Assembly (NCBI GenBank): GCA_963757265.1
Contig: CAVWRA010000006.1
Location: 1,798,001-1,862,000 of the forward strand
Length of the DNA stretch: 64,000 nt
Origin: CAIVVT01 sp963757265
Lineage (GTDB): Bacteria; Acidobacteriota; Terriglobia; Bryobacterales; Bryobacteraceae
Direction: 5' to 3'
Shown here: piece by piece, positions 26,832-35,681 of the stretch
How the letters are laid out: each line of letters opens with the position of its first letter
Position numbering within the stretch: the stretch's first letter is position 1
The notes under the pieces: model-generated
Database searches by the model: none
What the model saw: the letters and a program-made list of their open reading frames with translations, nothing else
Told to the model about the DNA's origin: nothing
Made by a program: the position numbers and the translations under genes

Positions 26832-28502
26832 ATGAGCCTGCCAAGGGTTCCGGCGGCTCAGTTCCTTCCCCGGCATGATCCCAAAATCCTTCATTTCTGC
26901 TTTGGCCTGACGCCCGCCAGTGACCACCCCTGGGGGTTAGTCCATTATGCTTGCATCCGCAGCGCTGTAGAGCGCATCAAGCCGGATCGGGCATTCTTGT
27001 ACTACGAGTTTGAGCCCAAAGGCCACTTTTGGGACCTGACGAAGGACCTTGTCGATCTAGTCCGAATCGAAGCACCGCGCGAAGTCTTCGGCAGGCCGCT
27101 GCTGCACCCTGCTCATAGAGCCGATGTGCTCCGCCTTCAGAAGCTTCTGGAATGCGGGGGCATCTATCTTGATTGCGACGTTTTAGTGCACCGCGGCTTC
27201 GATGATCTCCTGGCAAACTCCACGGTGATGGGTTACGACCGCGAGGATGCCAAGAACGGGTTGTCAAACGCTGTCATACTCTCCGAGCCGAGTGCGCCCT
27301 TCTTAAGGCGATGGTATGAGGAATTCCGAACATTTCGATCCAAAGGCAACGACGCCTATTATGACGAGCACGCGGTTATGGTTCCGATGCGTCTTGCAGC
27401 CGAGTTTCCTGACGAGGTCACGACCTTGCCGAACACTGCGTTTTGTTGGCCCTCCTGGGCAATAACGGATTTGCCTTTGATGTTTATTTCCCGTGAGCCG
27501 CTGGTCTCGCCAGACGCATATGCGAATCACCTTTGGGAGCGCGGAACTTGGGTGCCTTTCCTGGAGGACCTGACGCCCGGCAAGGTACGCCAGATTGACA
27601 GCGCATTCCACTATTGGGTGAGGCCGATGGTCGCCCATCTTCCGGATGACTTTGGCCGGCCCTCATTGATGGGGCAGGCGGCAAGAGAGGCGAGGCACTT
27701 TGCCAGACGTCTTCGCTCCGCCGCGAGCCATCCGCGCCTTACCCTCAGGAAGAAACTGGTCGACCCTGTGGTCGATAAGCTAGCTGAGTGGATGCCGGAT
27801 TCCGTGCTGGCTCGCTGGCGCAGGCGCAGGGCCTTCCAGTTCGTGTACCGGAATAAGAGGTGGGGATCGAGTGAAGGGGCCAAGTTTTTCTCCGGGGCTG
27901 GTTCACACGGCGCGGTGGCCGACGCCTACATTGCCATAATGGTCCCAATCCTTGCGGCGCATGCTCGGGAGATGAAACATGCCTCGACCATCGTCGATCT
28001 TGGCTGTGGCGACTTCGCGGTTGGCGGGCACTTGCTGAGTTCGTTGCAGAACGTGCGCTACATAGGCTGCGACATCGTGCCGGAGATCGTCGCGCACAAC
28101 AATCGCTGCTATGGCAGCCGTGATGTGCTGTTCCAAGCGCTCGATATCGTCAGTCAGCCGCTGCCGGAGGGGGACATTTGCCTGGTCAGGCAAGTGTTGC
28201 AGCACCTGCCCAATAGAGACATTTCCGTGCTGCTGCCGAAGTTAGGTAAGTACAAGTACGTCTATGTGACGGAAGCGCAGCCGATTGAACCCTCGGGCCC
28301 CGCCAATCCCGACATGCCAGTCGGAGCAGGAGTGAGGTTCGACTGGCGAACCGGGCGCGGGCGGGGAGTTGAACTTAACCTGCCGCCTTGGAACCTGGGT
28401 GTGGAGGTGGCTTGCCGGGCTCCGGCGTCACCACCCGTCAAGGAAATCATTACGACTTATCGCCTTGAGAATCCCGTGTCCTCAGACGGCCAAAAGGCGT
28501 AG
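26832..28502 (+). CDS. Fusion of a GT32-type glycosyltransferase and a SAM methyltransferase
   Basis: 556 residues from ATG 26832, which has a perfect AGGAGG at 26822-26827. The N-terminal half is a glycosyltransferase sugar-binding (GT32/Gly_transf_sug) domain: DPKILHFCFGL, then HRADVLRLQKLLECGGIYLD leading to the DCD motif at Asp114-Asp116. After a basic linker (about residues 280-350) a class I methyltransferase follows, with motif I TIVDLGCGDFAVGG (Asp389), YIGCDIVPEIV and LVRQVLQHLPNRDI. Attaching a sugar and then methylating it, or the lipid carrier, in one polypeptide is the natural reading. Base composition is lower in GC than the neighbours, suggesting separate acquisition. Confidence 0.83.
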   Translation: MSLPRVPAAQFLPRHDPKILHFCFGLTPASDHPWGLVHYACIRSAVERIKPDRAFLYYEFEPKGHFWDLTKDLVDLVRIEAPREVFGRPLLHPAHRADVLRLQKLLECGGIYLDCDVLVHRGFDDLLANSTVMGYDREDAKNGLSNAVILSEPSAPFLRRWYEEFRTFRSKGNDAYYDEHAVMVPMRLAAEFPDEVTTLPNTAFCWPSWAITDLPLMFISREPLVSPDAYANHLWERGTWVPFLEDLTPGKVRQIDSAFHYWVRPMVAHLPDDFGRPSLMGQAAREARHFARRLRSAASHPRLTLRKKLVDPVVDKLAEWMPDSVLARWRRRRAFQFVYRNKRWGSSEGAKFFSGAGSHGAVADAYIAIMVPILAAHAREMKHASTIVDLGCGDFAVGGHLLSSLQNVRYIGCDIVPEIVAHNNRCYGSRDVLFQALDIVSQPLPEGDICLVRQVLQHLPNRDISVLLPKLGKYKYVYVTEAQPIEPSGPANPDMPVGAGVRFDWRTGRGRGVELNLPPWNLGVEVACRAPASPPVKEIITTYRLENPVSSDGQKA

Positions 28503-28522
28503 GCTTAGCCTTGCCGGTCAGG

Positions 28523-29401
28523 CTACTGGTGGACCTCCTGACGGACCGGCTCATCATAATCCGGCCGGACTTGCCATCGCACTGGGATGAGCCCAAGCAG
28601 CAGGCGTACCGCACCACCCAGATACCACACTTTGCGGGTCCAGGTCTCCAGACTCGCCAATAGGAAGCTCACCAGCCCACGCACGCCATATACCCGGCAG
28701 TAGAGCGTTCTATGCTTCCAGCAGAGCCTGGCGTCGGAGCGGAGACTCCGCCAGGGCCGCCTTGTCAGGCTGGCGTGGCCCTGCCGGCGAACGCGGGTCA
28801 GCGGTTCCGGAATGCTCTCGATCCGGTATCCGGCGGCGGCGCATCGGATTGTGAATTCGTTGTCCTCGACGTTACGAAACCGGGGATCATACCCCCCCAG
28901 AGCGCGCGCCACGTCTGTGCGGATCAGAAGAGTCGGATGTATCACCCAATAGTCACGCGTCAGAGCCTGCGCCAGGGTCAGCGGTTCGGGCCAATCCCGG
29001 GTGAAGAGGCGGTCCGGCCGGCTTGAGTAGAACGCCCACACCGCAGTGTGGACGGCGTCGCAGCGGGGATGCTCGGCCATGTACCGGCGCTGCACTTCCA
29101 GCTTGCGAGGCAGCCAGATGTCGTCGTCGTCCAGAAGGGCAATGAACTGGCCCCGCGCCCGCCGGATCCCCTCGTTGCGGGCTCCTGAGATACCCACGTT
29201 CACCCGCAGGTCGATGATTGTGCAAACGTCCGCGTAGCGGTCGAGGTAGCGGCGCGAGACCTCACGGGAACAATCGTTGACAAGCATGGTTTCGAGCGGC
29301 TTTAGGGTCTGCGCCAGGACGGATTGAACCGCCTCGTCAATATACTGTTCGCGGTTGTAGTAAGGAATGACGACCGAGATGTCGGACTGTTCGCATGCCA
29401 T
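28523..29401 (-). CDS. GT2 family glycosyltransferase, array copy 1
   Basis: 292 residues from ATG 29401, preceded by the previous gene's stop only 7 bases away. GT-A fold: N-terminal DISVVIPYYNREQYIDEAVQ, nucleotide-sugar motif FIALLDDDDIWLPRK, and GGYDPRF with acidic VEDNE for the acceptor/base region. The last 50 residues are basic and hydrophobic (GLVSFLLASLETWTRKVWYL) and may touch the membrane. Very similar to the three other GT2 genes here. It would add one sugar to the growing lipid-linked glycan. Its stop lies 20 bases from the convergent fusion gene. Confidence 0.9.
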   Translation of the reverse strand: MACEQSDISVVIPYYNREQYIDEAVQSVLAQTLKPLETMLVNDCSREVSRRYLDRYADVCTIIDLRVNVGISGARNEGIRRARGQFIALLDDDDIWLPRKLEVQRRYMAEHPRCDAVHTAVWAFYSSRPDRLFTRDWPEPLTLAQALTRDYWVIHPTLLIRTDVARALGGYDPRFRNVEDNEFTIRCAAAGYRIESIPEPLTRVRRQGHASLTRRPWRSLRSDARLCWKHRTLYCRVYGVRGLVSFLLASLETWTRKVWYLGGAVRLLLGLIPVRWQVRPDYDEPVRQEVHQ

Positions 29402-29408
29402 TGAAATG

Positions 29409-30323
29409 TCACTCAGTTCGTTGCGCAGGGCCGGCGGGCGACGCCGTGGGTGAAACATCCGGTTGGACCGGCTCTACGTAGTCCGGCCGCACCTCCCACT
29501 TTATTGGGATGAGCCGGAGCACGAGGCGAACTGCCCCACCCACATACCGCACTCTCTTGGTGGAGTACACCAGACTCGTCAAAAAGAAACTCACCATTCC
29601 GCGCACTCCGTACGCCCGGCAGTAGAGTTTCTTATGTTTCCAACAGATCCCAAGATGATCGAAGAACGCCAGCCACTCGTGTTTCGTCAAGCTCTCATGA
29701 CCTTGCCGACGCTGGCGGGCCAGCGGCTCTGAGATGCTCTCGATTCGGTAGCCGGCAGCAGCGCAGCGAAGCGTGTACTCAAAGTCATCGGCGAGACGAA
29801 ACTGCGGATCGTATCCTCCCAGGGCTCGCACCACCTCCGCGCGGATCATCACCGTTGAGAGCACCAACCAATACTGGCGCGTCAGAGCGAGGGCCAGAGG
29901 CAGCGGCCGAGGCCAGTCGCGCTCGAAGAGACGGTCCGGCCGGCCCGAGAAGAAGGCCCATGCCGCACTGTGGACCATGTCGCAGCGGGGATGCTCGGCC
30001 ATGTACCGGCGCTGGACTTCCAGCTTGTGGGGCAGCCAGATGTCGTCGTCGTCCAGCAATGCGATGAAGCGGCCCCGCGCCCGCCGGATCCCTTCGTTGC
30101 GGGCCACCGCGACACCCATGTTCACCGGCAGATCGACGATGGTGCAAACCCCCGCGTAGCGGTCCAGGTATCGGCGCGAAGACTCGCGGGAACAATCGTT
30201 GACAAGGATGATTTCGAGCGGCTGGAGGGTCTGCGCCAGGACGGATTGAACCGTCTCGTCAATATACTGCTCGCGATTGTAGTAAGGAATGACGACCGAA
30301 ATATCGGCGCATTCGTGCTCCAT
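29409..30323 (-). CDS. GT2 family glycosyltransferase, array copy 2
   Basis: 304 residues from ATG 30323, with GGGGGA 8 bases upstream; the ATG at 30422 is rejected because the extra 33 residues are an out-of-frame reading of a GT2 3' end. Motifs: DISVVIPYYNREQYIDETVQ, FIALLDDDDIWLPHK, GGYDPQF, RADDFEYT-type acidic site (LADDFEYT). It ends in an extra tail (PDVSPTASPAGPAQRTE). It sits directly downstream of a GT2 remnant whose junction is nearly identical to the copy 4/copy 3 junction at 35.7 kb. Confidence 0.9.
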   Translation of the reverse strand: MEHECADISVVIPYYNREQYIDETVQSVLAQTLQPLEIILVNDCSRESSRRYLDRYAGVCTIVDLPVNMGVAVARNEGIRRARGRFIALLDDDDIWLPHKLEVQRRYMAEHPRCDMVHSAAWAFFSGRPDRLFERDWPRPLPLALALTRQYWLVLSTVMIRAEVVRALGGYDPQFRLADDFEYTLRCAAAGYRIESISEPLARQRRQGHESLTKHEWLAFFDHLGICWKHKKLYCRAYGVRGMVSFFLTSLVYSTKRVRYVGGAVRLVLRLIPIKWEVRPDYVEPVQPDVSPTASPAGPAQRTE

Positions 30324-30364
30324 CAGGACATTCCCCCATTCGTCGTCCGGAACATCACAGGCAA

Positions 30365-30463
30365 GGCCACGGGGGAGACTGCCCCTTGCACCGGCTCTTG
30401 ATAGTCCGCACGCACTTTCCACATTACTGGAAGGAGCCGGGTCAAAAGGCGTACGGCCCCGCC
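30365..30463 (-). pseudogene. 3'-end remnant of a fifth GT2 glycosyltransferase gene
   Basis: Thirty-three residues (GGAVRLLTRLLPVMWKVRAD then YQEPVQGAVSPVA) match the last residues of array copy 4 almost exactly, but nothing of the catalytic domain remains upstream. The stop is lost (TGA to TTG). The DNA at 30351-30460 is nearly identical to 35671-35780. It marks a deletion within a former array member. Confidence 0.85.
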
Positions 30464-30574
30464 CGGAGCAATTCGGTCGCCTCCCGCAGCGGCCGACTGC
30501 CGCAGACGAGGATGGCCAGCCGGCGGAATGGAACGCACATGCCCGGAAAGCCGCGTTAAGCCTGTAAGGCAGCG

Positions 30575-31510
30575 TTAGGAATGTGCCGGCTTGCCCAGAC
30601 CGTGGCGCGGGTTGGTCAGGCCGAAAGGCCTCCGAATGGGCCTCGTGATCCTCGCCAGTGGTTTCCAGATCAAGCCGCTAAAAAGCTCGCTGATCCGGCC
30701 CCCGTCCGCGGAGTAGGGCGAATAATGGAGCAGGCGGCCGGCCCAATAGCTCCGCAGGCCTTGGTTGGTGTAATGATGGGTCGCGTTCCTCCAAGTGTAA
30801 ACGTGCTTACGTCCACCTAACGCGTGCAGATTCCAAAGCGCTCCCGCCGTTGCCCCGGGGTCGAAGGCACGTTCACCAAGGTGTCCGTAATGGTGATTCT
30901 GATGTACCGTCAGGATACCGGGCGAGCCGTCGATCAGCGCTGCCCCCGTCTTGCGCGCGAACCGCATCAGCCCGTTGTTGACGTACCATCGACCGATGAT
31001 CAGGTCAGGGGCGGCGGCCAGGAAGCCTTTCGGGTGGAGGAAGAGATCAGAGCAGCGAGGCGATCGCAAGGCGTTCCCGACGTGCGCGCGCCGCGCCAGA
31101 GCCTCCTCCCAACCCGGTTCGAAGGTCAGTTCCTCGGTCAGGTTCACATCCCATGGGCTCGCGCCCAATAGAAAGCGTTCGAAGCGGGCGGTGAGGACCG
31201 GGATGGCCTGCATGATACTGCTGGTCAGCATGACATCGGCGTTAATGAAACAGTAACAGCGCGTTGCGGAGACGGCCTCCACTCTGCTCGCCATGTCCCG
31301 GATCTTCACGGTCCCGTCAATGGTTTCGAGCGGATCCAGGACGTGCGTGAGGCCGAATTCAGCGCAGTGCTCGGCGGTCCCGGGCGCGTTGCCGAATACG
31401 AAGATGACAGGCTTCGGGCGGAGTTGCAGCCAACTGCGCACAGCGTTCCGCTGGATGGTAGCGATGTGCTTATCCTGGAATGATTTAGGCCACGTGTAGA
31501 TGGTCAACAT
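30575..31510 (-). CDS. Predicted GT-A-type glycosyltransferase of unknown specificity
   Basis: 311 residues from ATG 31510, preceded by a perfect AGGAGG. The N-terminus (LTIYTWPKSFQDKHIATIQR) and the central motif YCFINADVMLT (Asn90-Ala91-Asp92, in the position of a DXD) suggest a GT-A fold. Later blocks FLHPKGFLAAAPDLIIGRWY and LTVHQNHHYGHL look like substrate-site segments. I do not recognise a named family with certainty. Island context (GT2 array on both sides) supports a sugar transfer role. Confidence 0.6.
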   Translation of the reverse strand: MLTIYTWPKSFQDKHIATIQRNAVRSWLQLRPKPVIFVFGNAPGTAEHCAEFGLTHVLDPLETIDGTVKIRDMASRVEAVSATRCYCFINADVMLTSSIMQAIPVLTARFERFLLGASPWDVNLTEELTFEPGWEEALARRAHVGNALRSPRCSDLFLHPKGFLAAAPDLIIGRWYVNNGLMRFARKTGAALIDGSPGILTVHQNHHYGHLGERAFDPGATAGALWNLHALGGRKHVYTWRNATHHYTNQGLRSYWAGRLLHYSPYSADGGRISELFSGLIWKPLARITRPIRRPFGLTNPRHGLGKPAHS

Positions 31511-31554
31511 GCGCCTGCCTCCTGCCGACTTGATGAAACCCACTCTTCAGGGGC

Positions 31555-31706
31555 GCTGGAAGTGAACGAGCAAACCAGGCATCCCCTTGGAGCACTTCTC
31601 GGTCCTTGCCCCGGAACCCATCCCGCAGTGACAGCACACGGAAACCCCAAACACGGAGGAAATCATAGGCTTCCGTGAAAACGCCGCCACTATTGTAATG
31701 CACAGT
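31555..31706 (-). pseudogene. C-terminal remnant of an FkbM-family methyltransferase
   Basis: A reading frame on the minus strand gives TVHYNSGGVFTEAYDFLRVW then GFRVLSLRDGFRGKDREVLQ and GDAWFARS, the usual end of FkbM methyltransferases (a phenylalanine-rich helix, GFRL strand, then LQADALFV). No SAM-binding half exists upstream. The fragment lies just before the gene at 31510. It indicates a lost sugar methyltransferase. Confidence 0.6.
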
Positions 31707-31876
31707 AGACGAACCTAGTCTTAGATTCAGCGAACACGAGGGAGGATTCGATCTGCGCCGCCGCATGCCATTCATCCGGCTACTCGGTCGTCAACCTCCG
31801 GCAGGTCAACATCCGCAATCCATTGAGCTCCGGTCAGCGTTGAATTGAGCGTTGCGACGCCGGAATCAGTCCATCC

Positions 31877-31966
31877 AGGGCGCTGCGCGACGTCTCCCTC
31901 AGTGGACCGTTCTTGAAGGTCCGGCCGCGCATCGCAGTTCACCTGGAGGAGCCGCACCACCCCGCC
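31877..31966 (-). pseudogene. 3'-end remnant of a sixth GT2 gene, more diverged
   Basis: The minus strand encodes VGGVVRLLQVNCDARPDLQE, alignable with the array ending (GGAVRLL...VRPDYQEP). At DNA level 31905-31970 aligns with 35722-35790 with a few short gaps. Nothing of the catalytic domain remains. It suggests the array once extended through this point. Confidence 0.55.
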
Positions 31967-32065
31967 CACTGGAGCCGGGTTCAGCGCGGGGCAGGTCATT
32001 GATGATAAACAAGACATTGAGGGTGGAGTTTCCGAACTGGAAGTCGCGCGTGCAAAGCTCGATTT

Positions 32066-33292
32066 ATGCCCAGGCTGATTCTTGAACATCAGGCAAGTCC
32101 GAGCGGAACCCGCCGCTGTTGCATCCTGGAGAGGCTTCCCCAGGAGTCCTTCACCCCACCCGAACCGATCTGGATGGACATCCCCAGCCTGAACATGCCC
32201 GAGCCCGCCGTGTGGGACGGGTTTCTGTTCGGAATCCTGCTGCGCCTGATGGAAATAGGAGCACCCGTCCGGATCGACGGGGCCCTCAGCCGCCAGGCGC
32301 TGCGGAACGCGATCGAACTGCAGGACGTCTGGTCGCTGTGGCGCCCCGACCGATATCGCCGCGTGCCACTCGAGCCGGCATCCGTCGTGGACCTGTCGCC
32401 CGCAGCCGGGAAGCCCGTCATCTGCGCATTCTCGGGCGGCGTGGACAGCACCTTTTCGCTCTTGCGCCACCGCCTGGGCTGGCTCGGCGAGGCCGCGCTC
32501 CCGGTGGGGTCGGCCCTGATGGTCCACGGCTTCGACGTGCCCCTCGCCGAAACCCGTTCCTTCGACCTGCTGCTGCAACGATGCACCCCCCTCCTCGACG
32601 AGCTGGGGTGCCCGCTGCATGTGCTGAGAACCAATCTCAAGGCCGCCAGCCGGCAGGATTGGGAGCACAGCTTCGGCTCTCAGCTGGCCGCCTGCCTGCA
32701 TCAGTTCGGGGGCCACAGTTCGGGTTGCATCATCGGCAGTGGTAGGCCCTATGATGCTCCGTTCTTCCCATGGGGCTCCACGCCCATGACCGATCCGCTT
32801 CTGTCTGGAGGCGCCTTTTCCGTTTTTCATGACGGCGCCGGCTATTCGCGTACGGCGAAACTGGAACGCATCAAGGACCACCACACCGCCTTGCGCACCC
32901 TGAAAGTCTGCTGGGCAGGGCCGCATCCGGAAGAGAATTGCGGCACGTGCGAAAAGTGCATTCGCACCAGGTTGAATCTGTTGGCCGTCGGCGTGCCGAA
33001 CCCGCCCTGCTTTTCAGGAACGCTCGATCGGCACGCAATCAGCGCTATCGAACTCCGCGGCCCAGTAGCGTATACTGAGCTAAAGTCGATCTTCAACTAT
33101 GCCCGGCAGCACGGGATTGAGGCACAGTGGGTCGACGTCTTGGGGGCGCGGCTTGTTCGATACCGGCGGGATGCCCGGTTCACGGCCTGCAAGGAAGCGG
33201 CGCGGCGGATGATCGGAGACACGAATCCGGCCTGGAGAATGACGCGTTGGCTCAAGCGTAGTCTCGCTGACTCGCGCGCGCCGGCCAACTGA
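32066..33292 (+). CDS. PP-loop (adenine nucleotide alpha-hydrolase) ATPase with Cys-rich site
   Basis: 408 residues. The PP-loop SGGVDSTFSLL starts at Ser123, the pyrophosphatase loop shared by QueC, asparagine synthase and tRNA thiolases. A CGTCEKC motif (Cys292, 295, 298) resembles the zinc site of QueC, but the protein is much longer than QueC (about 230) and has an N-terminal domain of 120 residues. No glutaminase domain is present. Such enzymes adenylate a carboxyl or carbonyl and pass on ammonia or sulfur. In this island an amide or nitrogen transfer to a sugar acid is one reading; the substrate is unknown. Start ATG 32066 has no clear ribosome site. Confidence 0.72.
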   Translation: MPRLILEHQASPSGTRRCCILERLPQESFTPPEPIWMDIPSLNMPEPAVWDGFLFGILLRLMEIGAPVRIDGALSRQALRNAIELQDVWSLWRPDRYRRVPLEPASVVDLSPAAGKPVICAFSGGVDSTFSLLRHRLGWLGEAALPVGSALMVHGFDVPLAETRSFDLLLQRCTPLLDELGCPLHVLRTNLKAASRQDWEHSFGSQLAACLHQFGGHSSGCIIGSGRPYDAPFFPWGSTPMTDPLLSGGAFSVFHDGAGYSRTAKLERIKDHHTALRTLKVCWAGPHPEENCGTCEKCIRTRLNLLAVGVPNPPCFSGTLDRHAISAIELRGPVAYTELKSIFNYARQHGIEAQWVDVLGARLVRYRRDARFTACKEAARRMIGDTNPAWRMTRWLKRSLADSRAPAN

Positions 33293-33420
33293 GAACCTGT
33301 CGAGAAGTGCGTTCCGGCGGCGGGCAATGCAAGCCCCGGGGCTCCTGGCGCGTCCTGCGAGGGCCCCTAAGAAAAGTCCCTGGATTGTGCGATGAGGCGC
33401 GCGTTGGCGCGAAACGGTTC

Positions 33421-34758
33421 ATGGGGATTCTAATCGAGAGCGGCACCTACGGGTATCCAAATTTCGGCGATCTAGCCATGCTGCTGGTCGCGGGGCAGCG
33501 CATCCGCGAATTGTGCCCAGATGCTTCCGTTCACGTAATCACATCGGAGCCCGATTCACTCAGCGCCGTCTTGCCCGATGTCGTTCCAGTCGCAGTGGAG
33601 TCCAGGCGCGCCTGGCATCATGCGCAATTGCTCCCCGGCCGATTGCACCGGCGACTCCCGGACCGGCTTTCCTGGCGCTTGAGGAGCCTGGATCATGCGC
33701 TCTGGACCGCTGCGCCGCGCTGCTGCAGTTTCGCCATTGGTCTGAAACAGCGGATCACGGGCGAAACGAGGATTGACGTGTCCAACTGGATCGCGGAGAT
33801 CCGCTCATCGAGGCTGGTGCTGGTCAGCGGCATGGGGTTGTTCAACGATGCTTTCCGCGATAACGCACTGGGGTTGCTGGAACGTCTCGCTTTCGCCATG
33901 CGGCTTGGCATTCCGGTGGCGCTCTTTGGGCAGGGGATCGGTCCCATCGGGGACCCCCGGCTGCTCCGGGCGGCGGGCGAGGTTCTTCCACGAGCGCGCT
34001 TCATCGGTCTGCGCGAAGGCAGGTTTTCCTTGCCTCTGCTGGCGTCTCTGGGCGTTCCTCTGTCGCGTATCGAGGTCACCGGGGATGACGCTATCGAGTT
34101 CGCTTACCACAGGCGTCCCGCAAAGCTGGGATCGGGCGTTGGCATGAACATTCGTGTCGCCCCCTATGCGGAAGTTGGCGAGGATCTCATCCCCCGCATC
34201 CGGACAGTTCTTGACCGTGTCGCGGCAGCTTTGGACGCTCCACTGGTGCCTGTCCCCGTCATTTCCTCCGGCACGGCCAGCTCCGACGTCCTGACCCTTA
34301 GACAAATCGCGGATGGGTCTGCCGCCCCCTGGCAGGGAGAGTTCGAGATGGACTACCCAGTCGAATTGGTCGATCAGATAGGGTGCTGCCGCATCGTGGT
34401 CACCGGCAGCTATCATGCCGCCGTTTTCGCGCTTGCCCAAGGCATTCCCGCAGTCTGCCTGGAGCAGTCTGCCTACTATTTACACAAGTTCCTTGGGCTG
34501 CAAGCTCAGTTCGGCACGGGATGCGCGGTCGTTCCCATGGACCAACCTGATCTGGACACCCGCCTGGAAGCGGCCATTGGGCTGGCTTGGGCCTCGGCCG
34601 GCGATGTCCGGGTGCCTCTGCTCCAGGCCGCGGCCCAACAGATCGAACGGGGCCGCGCCGCGTATTCCCGATTCCTGCGGAGCCAGGCAGCCTGCGGCTG
34701 TAAGGGGCGGGAGGATGATGAGAGAGCCCCCGCGTCCGCCGTGCCGCAGGCGCCATAG
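33421..34758 (+). CDS. Polysaccharide pyruvyl transferase family protein
   Basis: 445 residues from ATG 33421, where the conserved start GILIESGTYGYPNFGDLAML begins; the ORF opens further upstream but that part is not conserved in appearance. Core features of the CsaB/WcaK family are present: GIPVALFGQGIGPIGDP, a GLREGRFSLPLL strand and the C-terminal VVTGSYHAAVFALAQGIPAV with its His, a family-conserved site. It would add a ketal-linked pyruvate from PEP to a sugar, giving the glycan negative charge. It lies 128 bases after the PP-loop gene on the same strand. Its stop faces GT2 copy 3 at 15 bases. Confidence 0.86.
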   Translation: MGILIESGTYGYPNFGDLAMLLVAGQRIRELCPDASVHVITSEPDSLSAVLPDVVPVAVESRRAWHHAQLLPGRLHRRLPDRLSWRLRSLDHALWTAAPRCCSFAIGLKQRITGETRIDVSNWIAEIRSSRLVLVSGMGLFNDAFRDNALGLLERLAFAMRLGIPVALFGQGIGPIGDPRLLRAAGEVLPRARFIGLREGRFSLPLLASLGVPLSRIEVTGDDAIEFAYHRRPAKLGSGVGMNIRVAPYAEVGEDLIPRIRTVLDRVAAALDAPLVPVPVISSGTASSDVLTLRQIADGSAAPWQGEFEMDYPVELVDQIGCCRIVVTGSYHAAVFALAQGIPAVCLEQSAYYLHKFLGLQAQFGTGCAVVPMDQPDLDTRLEAAIGLAWASAGDVRVPLLQAAAQQIERGRAAYSRFLRSQAACGCKGREDDERAPASAVPQAP

Positions 34759-34773
34759 CCATTCGCCGCAGCG

Positions 34774-35643
34774 CTACGCTCCCGGCGTGACCGGCTCGTC
34801 ATAATCCGGTCGCACTTTCCACTTCACAGGGAGCAGCCGGGTCAAAAGGCGGATGGCCCCGCCCACATAGCGCACGTTGTCGGTCCAGCGCTCCAGACGA
34901 GCCAGAGGGTACCTGACGATTCCCCGGACGCCATACGCCCGATAGTACAGTGCTTTATGCTTCCAAAACACCCCGATCTGCGCGAGAAACACCGGCCAAT
35001 GAGACCACATCAGGCTTGCCTGACCTTGCCGGCGAAGGCGGGTCAGCGGTTCCCGAATGCTCTCGATCCGATAACCGGCCGCGGCGCACCGGATTGTTAA
35101 GTCGTTGTCCTCGGAACGTCGAAACCGCGGATCAAAGCCTCCCAGAGAACGAACTACGTCCGCGCGGATCAGGAGGCTCGATGGCACCACCTCGCCGGGT
35201 TGCTGGAGGGCTCGTGCCAACGTCAGCAGGCTGGGCTTCTGGTCGAAGATCCGCTCAGACCCGTTGGCGTAGAATGCACGAATCGCGGTGTGGATCGCGG
35301 CGCAGCCGGGGTGATCGCGCATGTATCGGGCCTGAACTTCGAGTTTTGTGGGCTCCCAGATGTCGTCGTCATCCAGAAAGGCAATGAACCGGCCGCGCGC
35401 CCGCCGGATTCCATCGTTGCGTGCTGCCGCGATACCCATGTTCACCGGCAGATCGAGGATGATGCAAACCTCCGCGTAACGGTCGAGGTAGCGGCGTGAC
35501 GACTCGCGGGAACCATCGTTGATAAGGATGATTTCGAGCGGCTGGAGGGTCTGCGCCAGGACCGATTGAACCGCCTCGTCAATATACTGCTCGCGATTGT
35601 AGTACGGAATGACGACCGAAATATCGGCGCTTTCGTGCTCCAT
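34774..35643 (-). CDS. GT2 family glycosyltransferase, array copy 3
   Basis: 289 residues from ATG 35643, with GGGGAG upstream. Motifs DISVVIPYYNREQYIDEAVQ, FIAFLDDDDIWEPTK, GGFDPRF, RSEDNDLT. The middle section (ANGSERIFDQKPSLLTLARA) is shared with copy 4 but not with copies 1 and 2, which read RPDRLF.RDWP there, so the acceptor or donor site differs between the two pairs. It starts 38 bases after the stop of copy 4. Confidence 0.9.
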   Translation of the reverse strand: MEHESADISVVIPYYNREQYIDEAVQSVLAQTLQPLEIILINDGSRESSRRYLDRYAEVCIILDLPVNMGIAAARNDGIRRARGRFIAFLDDDDIWEPTKLEVQARYMRDHPGCAAIHTAIRAFYANGSERIFDQKPSLLTLARALQQPGEVVPSSLLIRADVVRSLGGFDPRFRRSEDNDLTIRCAAAGYRIESIREPLTRLRRQGQASLMWSHWPVFLAQIGVFWKHKALYYRAYGVRGIVRYPLARLERWTDNVRYVGGAIRLLTRLLPVKWKVRPDYDEPVTPGA

Positions 35644-35681
35644 CTGGACATCTCCCCAGTCGTCGTGCGGAACGCCACAGG

